NCBI GenBank assembly: GCA_000433475.1
Contig: HF993099.1
Coordinates: forward strand, 1 to 16,709
Direction of reading: 5' to 3'
DNA from: Mycoplasma sp. CAG:956
GTDB lineage: Bacteria; Bacillota_I; Bacilli_A; RF39; UBA660
DNA length: 16,709 bases
Below the pieces are notes generated by a model. That model searched no databases. It was given only the letters and a program-made list of their open reading frames with translations, and was not told the DNA's origin. This document shows positions 1 through 6,261 of the stretch, one piece after another; positions within the stretch are counted from its first letter, which is position 1, and the number at the start of each line of letters is the position of its first letter. The translations under genes and the position numbers were made by a program.

Positions 1-648
1 AGCAGCAATCTTAGTCTTAGCAATAGCCGGTGTAGTTTGATATTCATTTGCTAAGATTGCATCACCTAACTTAGTATAACCAGCCGTTACCGTACTATAA
101 TTACCCGGTTCAGAAACCACTACTACTTTAGATTTAAAAACCTTATTCATTACATCATCATTAATAGTAGCATCTTCATCCATCCAGAATGATATAGTGT
201 AATCTACTGAATCACCAGCACTTAAATAACCTTCGGCAATAGTTCTTGATTCCGTTGAAGTATTAATAGTAGTACTTGCTACTTTATAAGTATCTAAAGT
301 ATTAATTGCCTCATTATTAACTCTTACGGCTACAAATCTACTATTTAGGGTTGTTCCTTCTAACATTTCCATATTAACGTAATAATGAGCAAAGATGGTA
401 CAAGTATTTTTTAAAGTAAAACTAAATGGTTTTAATTTTAACCCTTCTTCATCCGTTATAGGATAAGTACTTTCTAAGTTAATTTCATCTTTTTGATCAG
501 TCATTTCTAAATTAAAACAGCCGGATGTTCCTTTATTAGCTTTATCACTTATAAATGTTAAACGCCAATAAGCATAAGATAAACCTATGCTTGCTAATAT
601 AATAAATAATCCCAAAATAATTAAACTTAATTTACTTTTTCTTTGCAT
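1..648 (-). CDS. Secreted/surface protein with SipW-like signal segment, 3' end outside window
   Basis: The frame is open from ATG at 648 to the window edge (216 codons), so the C-terminus is missing. The start MQRKSK is followed by a hydrophobic stretch (about residues 7-24) ending in LSYAYW, which resembles the signal segments of SipW-dependent TasA/CalY-type proteins. The rest is a beta-rich extracellular style, with two cysteines (in SGCFN and NTCTI) and a YLSAGDSVDYTISFWMDEDA segment like those of TasA/camelysin-like surface proteins. GGA lies 6 nt upstream of the ATG. The protein is probably exported and either surface-attached or polymerised. Its upstream region holds twin palindromic sites that could make expression phase-variable. 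Export is fairly sure; the family is inference. Confidence 0.75.
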   Translation of the reverse strand, partial: MQRKSKLSLIILGLFIILASIGLSYAYWRLTFISDKANKGTSGCFNLEMTDQKDEINLESTYPITDEEGLKLKPFSFTLKNTCTIFAHYYVNMEMLEGTTLNSRFVAVRVNNEAINTLDTYKVASTTINTSTESRTIAEGYLSAGDSVDYTISFWMDEDATINDDVMNKVFKSKVVVVSEPGNYSTVTAGYTKLGDAILANEYQTTPAIAKTKIAA

Positions 649-742
649 AATCCAAAATCCTAACTACTTTTATTATTAACAATTTTTTAAAAATAATTAC
701 TAAATTAGTAGGCTCACTATAACTACTAATACGTATTTAAGC

Positions 743-769
743 TTTCATAGAGTATCTAACTCTATGAAA
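743..769. repeat. Palindromic site, left copy (11-bp arms, 5-bp spacer)
   Basis: The arms TTTCATAGAGT and ACTCTATGAAA are perfect inverted repeats around the asymmetric spacer ATCTA. The same arms occur at 1009-1035 with the spacer reversed (TAGAT), so each copy is the exact reverse complement of the other. Two inverted arms around a short asymmetric core is the layout of tyrosine-recombinase crossover sites such as loxP, FRT or dif. No recombinase gene is in the window. Confidence 0.6.
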
Positions 770-1008
770 AATTGACTGCAAATCCAGTGCTTACCTAGTG
801 TTTAAAAAATTTTGACTATAAATTTGACCATAATAAAATTAGATTTAATTGACTACAAAAACCTTGACAAGCTTTTATAAACACAGAGATTGCGAACAAA
901 TTTTCTGACCAAAATATTGACTAAAAAGATTAAAAATATCCCCTTTTAAATGCCCAAAATATGTGGTATAGTTTATATGTAAATTAAAAATAAGACCTTA
1001 AAGTCCGC
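770..1008. other. Candidate invertible segment rich in promoter-like hexamers
   Basis: This DNA between the two inverted sites encodes no ORF. It holds TTGACT/TTGACC/TTGACA at 772, 812, 824, 849, 864 and 917, all on the plus strand, plus CTGACC at 905. It also has promoter-like pairs on that strand (TTGACT-N16-TAAAAT at 812-839, TATAGT at 967-972). As assembled, these point away from the surface gene; inversion would point them at it. A weaker minus-strand pair, TTGTAG-N17-TATTAT (plus 853-858 and 830-835), already faces the gene, so the present orientation may not be fully off. Confidence 0.4.
812..839 (+). promoter_or_regulatory. Sigma-A-like promoter inside candidate invertible segment
   Basis: TTGACT (812-817), a 16-bp spacer, then TAAAAT (834-839). 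It reads rightward, away from the surface protein gene, into the hairpin at 986-1060. In AT-rich DNA such matches can be chance. Confidence 0.35.
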
Positions 1009-1060
1009 TTTCATAGAGTTAGATACTCTATGAAAAGTATTGTTTTAAGGTCTTATTTTT
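986..1060. terminator. Nested hairpin, bidirectional terminator after radC
   Basis: The outer arms at 986-1002 and 1044-1060 are 17-bp perfect complements (contain AAGACCTTAAA/TTTAAGGTCTT), and they end in A-runs on one side and T-runs on the other. They enclose the 27-bp palindrome 1009-1035. The position 24 nt past the radC stop and the terminal T-runs on both strands suggest a terminator working both ways. The left outer arm lies inside the candidate invertible segment, so inversion would break this structure. Confidence 0.65.
1009..1035. repeat. Palindromic site, right copy, opposite orientation
   Basis: It has the same arms as the copy at 743-769, with spacer TAGAT instead of ATCTA. One flanking base pair of context is also shared (GC before, A after), giving a 30-bp match apart from the core. 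This copy is nested within a larger hairpin (986-1060). Opposite core orientation would predict inversion, not deletion, of 770-1008. Confidence 0.6.
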
Positions 1061-1083
1061 CCCTGATTTTTTTAAATTTATAC

Positions 1084-1752
1084 TTAATTATCTATAATAC
1101 TTTTATAACCAGTATCACTTATAATAATATGGTCTAATAAAGGAATATTTATTTTACTAGCTATTTCTTTTATTTCTTTTGTAACTCTTAGATCTTCTTT
1201 ACTAGGATTTAGGTTACCTGATGGATGGTTATGAACTAAAATAAGACTGGATGCTGAAAAAGTAACAGCATACTTAAATACTTCTCTGGGATGAATTAAA
1301 CAATTATTTACAGTACCAATAAATAGTTCTTTATAGTTAATTAACTTTTTAGAATTATCTAAGTAAATGCCAATTACTTTTTCTTGTTTAAGACCAATAA
1401 ACAGATATTTAAAACAGTCATAAACACTTTTAGAACTTATTAACTTTATTTTATCTTGATGATAGTTTAAAACTCTTTTACCTAGTTCAATAGAGGCTAA
1501 AATACTTAGAGCACTTACCTCTCCTATTCCTTTTATTCGCATTAAATCTTTGATATCAATATTAAGAAAATTATTTAAATTACCTACTCTTTGCAATACT
1601 TCGATAGATAAATTTTTAACATTTTTATCTTTAGTACCACATCTAATAATAAGACTTAATAATTCTTCATCGCTTAAATTACTTATTCCCTTACTTTTTG
1701 CTCTATATCTAGGTTTTAATTCTTCTTGCATTTCTTTAATTTTATAATTCAT
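1084..1752 (-). CDS. radC: RadC family JAB/MPN-domain protein
   Basis: A 222-residue protein of usual RadC (UPF0758) length. The N-terminal half has the helix-hairpin-helix stretch LMRIKGIGEVSALSILASIELGKR (about residues 66-89). The C-terminal half has the JAB1/MPN+ metal-binding signature HNHPSGNLNPSKED (about residues 174-187), matching the HxHPSG...SxxD metalloprotease-like site. The family was once linked to DNA repair, but its real function is unsettled. In Bacillus, radC lies between spoIIB/maf and mreB. Here the SPOR-domain gene at 2757-3197 lies on the same strand upstream, separated by a plus-strand gene and a decayed ORF, so the ancestral order seems partly kept. A strong hairpin terminator follows. 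Confidence 0.95.
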   Translation of the reverse strand: MNYKIKEMQEELKPRYRAKSKGISNLSDEELLSLIIRCGTKDKNVKNLSIEVLQRVGNLNNFLNIDIKDLMRIKGIGEVSALSILASIELGKRVLNYHQDKIKLISSKSVYDCFKYLFIGLKQEKVIGIYLDNSKKLINYKELFIGTVNNCLIHPREVFKYAVTFSASSLILVHNHPSGNLNPSKEDLRVTKEIKEIASKINIPLLDHIIISDTGYKSIIDN

Positions 1753-1984
1753 ATTAATACTCTTTTCTATATATAATGTTCCTCTATATATATTTATTAC
1801 CGAGTAAGTCCTATTTTCCTTTAAAAATTTATTAATTATTAAAAAAGCTTAGCTCTTAACTAAGTTTCATTAAGTTTATCAGTTATCTTTTCTAAAACAT
1901 TTATCTATTCTTCATAATATACAATATTACCTAGTCTTTTTTTTACTATACATTATTTGATTGCAAGTAATAAATTCTGTATCT

Positions 1985-2170
1985 TTTATAATGATGCAAA
2001 GACACTTGGATACTATCATATCTTTATAGGTTTAAAGCATAAGAAACCTGATTAAACTCTAAAGACTCGCAAATTTGGCTTGCTAGGACTTCATTAAATT
2101 GTTACAAAGATTCATTTTTATAGCCGTCTTTTAATAAGTATCTAATATAATTTAAAGCAATAATTATTTT
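1985..2170 (-). pseudogene. Decayed HipA-like kinase remnant
   Basis: The intergenic stretch 1753-2221 has no intact ORF. Read on the minus strand from about 2170, one frame gives a protein-like string broken by two TAA codons. After the first stop comes FNEVLASQICESLEFNQVSY, which resembles the EVLASxLxxRLGxxxVxYxL segment of HipA/CtkA-like Ser/Thr kinases, and later DSIQVSL resembles the following YSVC strand. It looks like the remnant of such a gene. Homology is judged by eye only. The rest (1753-1984) shows nothing recognisable. Confidence 0.35.
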
Positions 2171-2173
2171 ATA

Positions 2174-2203
2174 TTGACTAAAGTAAATTAAATAAATTAC
2201 AAT
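2174..2203 (+). promoter_or_regulatory. Sigma-A-like promoter for the 170-residue membrane protein
   Basis: TTGACT (2174-2179), an 18-bp spacer, TACAAT (2198-2203), located 19 bp before the ATG at 2222. The short leader contains the ribosome binding site AGGAG. Confidence 0.55.
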
Positions 2204-2221
2204 TATCAATAGGAGTACAAG

Positions 2222-2734
2222 ATGAAAATAGAAGAAGAAATAGATTTAAAAAAACAAAATATAGAAGAATTAAATAAAGAATTGGATAGTCTTTTTACTA
2301 AGAGTGCTATTGATATATTAAAAATAAAAGGTTTTAATTTTACAGTATTTGTATCTATTTTAGCATTATTATTAATATCAATTGGAAATACAGAAATTTT
2401 TAGTAATGCTTTAATTAACTTAATTTATGTAGTAATGATACCAGGTATGCCCTTGCTTATATTTGGCAATCCTTTAAAAAATAAAAAAGCTTTAAAAGAA
2501 AATAAGATTAAAATTGCAGAAATTGTTGATGTTAAGGAGCCAGAGTTAAAAAAAGAAATAGCTAAATTACAAGAAACTTTAAATTTTAATGAGACTAATA
2601 ATGTTAGTGATGTTACTCTTAAAAATAGTAACTTAAGTTTTAGTAATAACTTAATAAATAACATAAGTAATGAAAAGATAAATAAACAGGGTCCAGTTTT
2701 AAAACTACTAAAAGATAAGAAAGAAAAAAGATAG
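2222..2734 (+). CDS. Small two-TM coiled-coil membrane protein, paralogue family member 1
   Basis: Unrecognised. The 170 residues begin with a charged helix (KIEEEIDLKKQNIEELNKEL), then have two hydrophobic segments at about 39-56 and 66-82. The second ends in the motif IFGNP, followed by a lysine-rich coiled-coil part containing EPELKKEIAKLQETL, a low-complexity Asn/Ser linker and a basic tail VLKLLKDKKEKR. The order (helix, TM hairpin, GNP, ELKKxIxxL coiled coil, Asn-rich linker, basic LxL tail) is shared with the genes at 3340, 4051 and 4679. It has its own promoter and an AGGAG ribosome binding site, and it converges on the SPOR-domain gene with only a 22-bp gap. Confidence 0.8.
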   Translation: MKIEEEIDLKKQNIEELNKELDSLFTKSAIDILKIKGFNFTVFVSILALLLISIGNTEIFSNALINLIYVVMIPGMPLLIFGNPLKNKKALKENKIKIAEIVDVKEPELKKEIAKLQETLNFNETNNVSDVTLKNSNLSFSNNLINNISNEKINKQGPVLKLLKDKKEKR

Positions 2735-2756
2735 TAAACATTTAGTTATACTATTA

Positions 2757-3197
2757 TTATAAATTACTACTATCTATTTCTTTTAACATACTACTTAAAA
2801 TCATATCATAGTTACTAGAATCACAATTATTAAGTAAAAGTTCATAATTATTAATAATATTTTCAGTATTATTAGAGACATTTATAGCTTTTAGGTAATA
2901 ATTAAGACCAATAGAATCATAATATTTTTTTAAATTATCTATTAGAGTTTGGTCTTTTAAAAGGGCTATATAGACTCTATAAAGATTGTTATCTTCTACT
3001 ACAATGCTATTATTTGTAGTGGCATTTTTAGTAGCATTATCTTTATTTTTATAAACACCTATTTGAAAAGCATAAACTTGACTTTTAATATTACTTACTT
3101 CGGCAATAGTTTTAGGAGTAAATTTTTTTAAGAAAAAGAAACCAAAGGTAAAACCAATAAGGATGGCAAGTACAATAGTAAGAATTGTTTTTTTCAT
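2757..3197 (-). CDS. Membrane-anchored SPOR-domain protein, SpoIIB-like
   Basis: A 146-residue protein with an N-terminal membrane anchor (about residues 4-23, TILTIVLAILIGFTFGFFF). A SPOR domain follows at about 41-110: YAFQIGVYKNKDNATKNA matches the Q-x-G-x-F/Y-xxxxNA start of the repeat, and LYRVYIALLKD matches the second strand. SPOR domains bind denuded septal glycan, so this protein likely acts outside the membrane at the septum. In Bacillus, spoIIB (SPOR domain, engulfment) is next to maf-radC-mreB; here radC is the next same-strand gene, supporting a SpoIIB-like role. SpoIIB proper is longer, so this is a reduced form. A GGTGAT ribosome binding site precedes the ATG. The promoter region carries a Spo0A box. 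Confidence 0.7.
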   Translation of the reverse strand: MKKTILTIVLAILIGFTFGFFFLKKFTPKTIAEVSNIKSQVYAFQIGVYKNKDNATKNATTNNSIVVEDNNLYRVYIALLKDQTLIDNLKKYYDSIGLNYYLKAINVSNNTENIINNYELLLNNCDSSNYDMILSSMLKEIDSSNL

Positions 3198-3217
3198 AAT
3201 ATCACCATTTTTATTTT

Positions 3218-3245
3218 ATAATATAGTCTTTAAATAATATGTCGA
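3218..3245 (-). promoter_or_regulatory. Promoter of the SPOR-domain gene
   Basis: On the minus strand, TCGACA (3245-3240), a 16-bp spacer and TATTAT (3223-3218) lie upstream of the ATG at 3197. The -35 overlaps the Spo0A box at 3240-3246, the usual layout at Spo0A-activated promoters. Confidence 0.45.
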
Positions 3246-3246
3246 A
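3240..3246 (+). promoter_or_regulatory. Spo0A box (TGTCGAA)
   Basis: A perfect match to the core Spo0A binding sequence TGTCGAA, in the divergent region between the SPOR-domain gene and the membrane-protein operon. It is one of only two perfect copies I found in the window; the other lies upstream of the sporulation sigma operon, which supports significance. Confidence 0.5.
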
Positions 3247-3285
3247 GTTAAGCTAATATTTAGATGATATTTTAAAATAATTTAT

Positions 3286-3314
3286 TTGACTTTGGTATGT
3301 TATTATCATAAAAT
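3286..3314 (+). promoter_or_regulatory. Sigma-A-like promoter of the 3340-5203 operon
   Basis: TTGACT (3286-3291), a 17-bp spacer and TAAAAT (3309-3314), 25 bp before the ATG at 3340. AGAAGG lies in between as a ribosome binding site. Confidence 0.65.
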
Positions 3315-3339
3315 ATTTTAACAAAGAAGGTTTTATATT

Positions 3340-4023
3340 ATGAATAACAAACTAACGAAATTAAATGAGAATTTGGCTATTGTAAGTGATGGGGTTGGTA
3401 CTATGCGAGCAATAGAGGTAGATAATGGTAAAGAATTAGAAAATATTTTAGTAAGAGAAAATATTTTAGAAAATGCTAATTTTAGGTTAGAAAAAACTAA
3501 TAAAGAATTAGAAAATTATAAAGAAGGTAAGACTACGGTTTTAGAAAGTATTATTACTTTTATAGGAATACTTATACTTTTAGAAATTGTTGCTGGTCCC
3601 CTTTTAAATTGGAAATTAGTATCTTTAATAACTGCTGTTTATTCTTTAGGATTAGTATTGCCAATTACTTATACAAGATTAGGAAATATTTTTACCTTAA
3701 GAAAAAGAATTAATTTATTAAAAGAAGAACAGAAAAGATTAGAAGAAGATATTCCCGTATTAGAAGAGGAATTAAAAAGATTAAAAGAAAAGGCTAATTT
3801 TCAAGAATTAAGCAATATTCAAACTGAGAACTTAAGTACTTGGGAAGATAATAATTTAATTAATTTCAAAGGACTTTATAATAAAATTGTTGATGATGCT
3901 AATTATAGTTTGGATGATGATATTTTAATAAAAGACCAAGAAGATACTCATAATTATCAGGAAAGCAAGCCTTTGATTTTAAGTCTATCTAAAAGTAAAA
4001 AAAATAAAGATAATAATAGATAA
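3340..4023 (+). CDS. Two-TM coiled-coil membrane protein, paralogue family member 2
   Basis: Unrecognised, 227 residues. The N-terminal motif KLNENLAIVSDGVGTMRAIEV recurs in the next gene as KLSENLGVVTNECGDVKIVEV. A coiled coil leads to two hydrophobic segments (about 68-84 and 93-110, separated by NWK). After the second comes a basic turn (TRLGNIFTLRKR) and a strong Glu/Lys coiled coil (about 125-155). The C-terminal part is polar and contains YSLDDD and LILSLSKSKKNK, matching YSLNNN/YSLNDN and the LRLVPKN tails of the two downstream paralogues. It is first in an operon, followed after 27 nt by the next member. Topology suggests both ends lie on the same side, probably cytoplasmic given the basic flanks. 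Confidence 0.8.
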   Translation: MNNKLTKLNENLAIVSDGVGTMRAIEVDNGKELENILVRENILENANFRLEKTNKELENYKEGKTTVLESIITFIGILILLEIVAGPLLNWKLVSLITAVYSLGLVLPITYTRLGNIFTLRKRINLLKEEQKRLEEDIPVLEEELKRLKEKANFQELSNIQTENLSTWEDNNLINFKGLYNKIVDDANYSLDDDILIKDQEDTHNYQESKPLILSLSKSKKNKDNNR

Positions 4024-4050
4024 AAATAGGTAATAAAGGAGATTAAAAAC

Positions 4051-4665
4051 ATGAATAAAGAATTAATAAAATTAAGTGAAAATTTAGGAGTAGTTACTAA
4101 CGAATGTGGTGATGTAAAAATAGTAGAAGTAAATCAAAATAGCAATAATTTAGAGAAAATATTATTAAAAGAAAATGAATTAGAAAATATGCAGAGCAAA
4201 ATATGTTCTTTGCAAAAAAATTTAGAAGTTAAAAATCTTACAAAAATAATGGCAATATTTTTAGGATTAATTTTTTGCCTTATTTCTCTACCCTTTTCAA
4301 TTTATTTAGTTTTAGATGGAACAAACGAGCTTTTCTTTGCATTATTAAAGACAACTCCATTTATTTTTGAGGGAATCATTCCTATAACGTTAGTTGGTAA
4401 TCCAGTTACTTTTTCTAAAAAATTAAGAGAATTAAAGAGTGAGATTGCCAATTTAGAAGAAGAATTAAATAATAAGCAAAAAGAATTAAAAGACTTAAAA
4501 AAAGTAAGTGAATTTAAAAAAGCAGACAAATCCAATGATATTACTAAGCCTAAAACAAATGAAGCTGAAAATACAGAAAACTATTCTTTAAATAATAATG
4601 ATTTTAATAAAGAAAATGTTAAAGTTTTAAGATTAGTACCTAAAAATAACAGTAGACGAAAATAG
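4051..4665 (+). CDS. Two-TM coiled-coil membrane protein, paralogue family member 3
   Basis: Unrecognised, 204 residues, a clear paralogue of the preceding gene: the same N-terminal KLxENLxxV...G...EV motif, helix (NELENMQSKICSLQKNLEV), and TM hairpin (about 67-88 and 96-115). VGNP follows directly, as in the gene at 2222, then the coiled coil ELKSEIANLEEEL. The end has ENYSLNNND and VLRLVPKNNSRRK. The ribosome binding site AAAGGAG is strong. It is co-transcribed with its neighbours (27 nt before, 13 nt after). Confidence 0.8.
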   Translation: MNKELIKLSENLGVVTNECGDVKIVEVNQNSNNLEKILLKENELENMQSKICSLQKNLEVKNLTKIMAIFLGLIFCLISLPFSIYLVLDGTNELFFALLKTTPFIFEGIIPITLVGNPVTFSKKLRELKSEIANLEEELNNKQKELKDLKKVSEFKKADKSNDITKPKTNEAENTENYSLNNNDFNKENVKVLRLVPKNNSRRK

Positions 4666-4678
4666 AAAGACTAAAAAT

Positions 4679-5203
4679 ATGAATAATGATTTAAATGATA
4701 ACAATATAGAAAACAAATTAAATGATTCTAAAGAACTACTTATTTCTTTAAAAGATGAGTTAAAATCTCAAAAGAAAGATCAAATATTAAAAGCAATTTA
4801 CACTGTAGTCTTTATTACCAGTATGCTTTTTACTCTATCTTTAGTTTTTAAATTTTTTGTTGGACAATTAAATGGGTTGGGAAACATAGAGCTTGTTGTT
4901 TATAGCTTTAATACTATTATAATGTTATTAGCTAAAAATAGTATTGATACTAGTAATATACCTGAATTAAAAAAGCAAATATCTAATTTAGAAAATACTA
5001 TTGTACCTGATTTAGAAAGCAAACTTCAAGAAGCAAGAAGCAAAACCAAAAGTCTTGAAACAAGCACTCAAGAAGTTATGGAATCAAAAAGAACGGAAGT
5101 TACAATGAACAATGACTATTCTTTAAATGATAATTATAAAGAATCAAAAGGTAAAGCTAGAAGTTTAAGGTTAGTTCCAAAAAATGATGATAAAAGATGT
5201 TAG
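4679..5203 (+). CDS. Two-TM coiled-coil membrane protein, paralogue family member 4
   Basis: Unrecognised, 174 residues, third gene of the operon. It lacks the KLxENL motif at the N-terminus and instead starts with a polar Asn/Asp-rich helix. Two hydrophobic segments (about 41-60 and 68-84) are followed by IPELKKQISNLENTI, the same coiled-coil start seen in the other members. The C-terminus NDYSLNDNYKESKG... SLRLVPKNDDKRC matches that of the gene at 4051 (ENYSLNNND... VLRLVPKNN). No good ribosome binding site precedes it (AAAGAC only), so translation may be coupled to the gene upstream. Confidence 0.75.
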   Translation: MNNDLNDNNIENKLNDSKELLISLKDELKSQKKDQILKAIYTVVFITSMLFTLSLVFKFFVGQLNGLGNIELVVYSFNTIIMLLAKNSIDTSNIPELKKQISNLENTIVPDLESKLQEARSKTKSLETSTQEVMESKRTEVTMNNDYSLNDNYKESKGKARSLRLVPKNDDKRC

Positions 5204-5272
5204 TCTATAGTAGATAGCAAAAAAGAAGTTTTTATAAACAAAAAGTGATTAATAAAAAAGATAAAAAAATTT

Positions 5273-5547
5273 ATGGATGATAACAAAGAACTATTAAATA
5301 AATTATTAGAAACTTATCTTTTAATATAACTTTAGTTTTACCATTAATTTTAGCTTATATGTCTTTAAATAAAAACATTTATAATTATAAAGAAATTTTC
5401 TTAGATGATAATATTTATCAAAGAATAATTAGTGATACAAAAGCTACTTATGGGAAAGTAACTATGATACCAATAGAAGAATTTTTAAAACTAGTAAATC
5501 ATACTTTATCCTTAAATTTAACTAAAACAAAACCTAGAAATTGCTAG
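5273..5547 (+). pseudogene. Frameshifted small membrane-protein remnant
   Basis: An ATG at 5273 gives MDDNKELLNKLLETYLLI then stop. A shifted frame continues through a hydrophobic stretch (FNITLVLPLILAYMSL) into a polar C-terminus ending at 5547, of which the last 62 codons are open from ATG 5359. No ribosome binding site lies before either ATG. The layout (polar helix, membrane segment, polar tail) recalls the upstream paralogues, but the LRLVPKN tail is absent. Treated as a decayed gene; a genuine 62-residue protein from 5359 cannot be excluded. Confidence 0.4.
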
Positions 5548-5576
5548 TAATTTAAGCTTTTTCTAGGTCCTTTTTT
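5532..5576. terminator. Terminator shared by the membrane-protein operon and sigE
   Basis: ACCTAGAAA (5532-5540) pairs with TTTCTAGGT (5560-5568), followed by TTTTTT at 5571-5576 on the plus strand. On the minus strand the stem is followed by GTTTTGTTTT, so it can also end the sigE transcript. The genes are convergent here. Confidence 0.6.
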
Positions 5577-6261
5577 AACTAAAACGTAATAATGTTTTTA
5601 ATTTTTTGATAACTTTCTTTTCAATTCTAGATATATAAGACTGACTAATAGATAATTTATCAGCTACTTCTTTTTGAGTATATTCCTTGGTATTATAAAG
5701 ACCATAACGCATAATCATTATTTCTTTATCACGAGCTTCTAAGTTTTTTAATTCTTTTTCTAAAAGAACTTTTTCCTCCTTACTTTCGTATTCATCGGCT
5801 ACTAAATCAGAGTCTGTACCCATGACATCTTCTAAATGTAATTCGTTGCCTTCACTATCATAATTTAGAGCATCTTCTAAACTTATTTCTGTTTTACGAC
5901 GTTTATTTTTTCTTATATACATTAGTATTTCATTAGCAATACATCTGGAAGCATAAGTAGCTAATTTAATATTTTTATCTATTTTATAAGTATTAATTCC
6001 TTTAATTAAACCAATCGAACCAATTGATACCAAGTCTTCTAAAGGATAACCAGTAGATTCATACTTTTTAGCTAAAAACACTACTAATCTAAGATTATGT
6101 TCAATTAAAACATTACGTGCTTCGATATCACCAGATTTAGCTTTTACTAAATAAGATAATTCCTCTTCTCTATTTAAAGGTGGTGGTAATTTATCATCAC
6201 TGCCAATAAAAAAGACTTCACTATATTTTCTTTTTAATAATTCAATAATTTTTTTAAACAC
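5575..6261 (-). CDS. sigE: Mother-cell sporulation sigma factor SigE, pro-form
   Basis: A 228-residue sigma-70 protein with close similarity to Bacillus SigE: LPPPLNREEE near the N-terminus, region 2 with NLRLVVFLAKKYESTGYPLE, DLVSIGSIGLIKGINTY and KLATYASRCIANEILMYIR, and region 4 ending in the helix-turn-helix YTQKEVADKLSISQSYISRIEKK. About 20 hydrophobic/basic residues before FFIGSDD form a short pro-sequence (MFKKIIELLKRKYSEV), shorter than in Bacillus, presumably removed by SpoIIGA. It overlaps the spoIIGA stop by 8 nt and so is translationally coupled to its protease. It directs early mother-cell gene expression. The usual downstream sigG is absent; a terminator follows immediately. Confidence 0.95.
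   Translation of the reverse strand: MFKKIIELLKRKYSEVFFIGSDDKLPPPLNREEELSYLVKAKSGDIEARNVLIEHNLRLVVFLAKKYESTGYPLEDLVSIGSIGLIKGINTYKIDKNIKLATYASRCIANEILMYIRKNKRRKTEISLEDALNYDSEGNELHLEDVMGTDSDLVADEYESKEEKVLLEKELKNLEARDKEIMIMRYGLYNTKEYTQKEVADKLSISQSYISRIEKKVIKKLKTLLRFS

Noticed and set aside
743..1035. Twin palindromes as ends of a small insertion element (MITE)
   Set aside because: There is no target-site duplication, and each site is itself a complete palindrome with an asymmetric core, which fits recombination sites or dispersed palindromes better than transposon ends.
1550..1747. Plus-strand ORF of 65 codons inside radC
   Set aside because: It is antisense to a clear RadC coding region, has no ribosome binding site and a composition expected of a reverse-strand shadow.
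2425..2664. Minus-strand ORF of 79 codons inside the gene at 2222
   Set aside because: It overlaps a supported gene with promoter and ribosome binding site; the same reasoning removes the shadow at 4302-4535.
2729..2774. GATAGTA/TACTATC pair as terminator between the convergent genes
   Set aside because: The stem is only 7 bp with a loop of over 30 nt, and it extends into the SPOR coding sequence; too weak to call.
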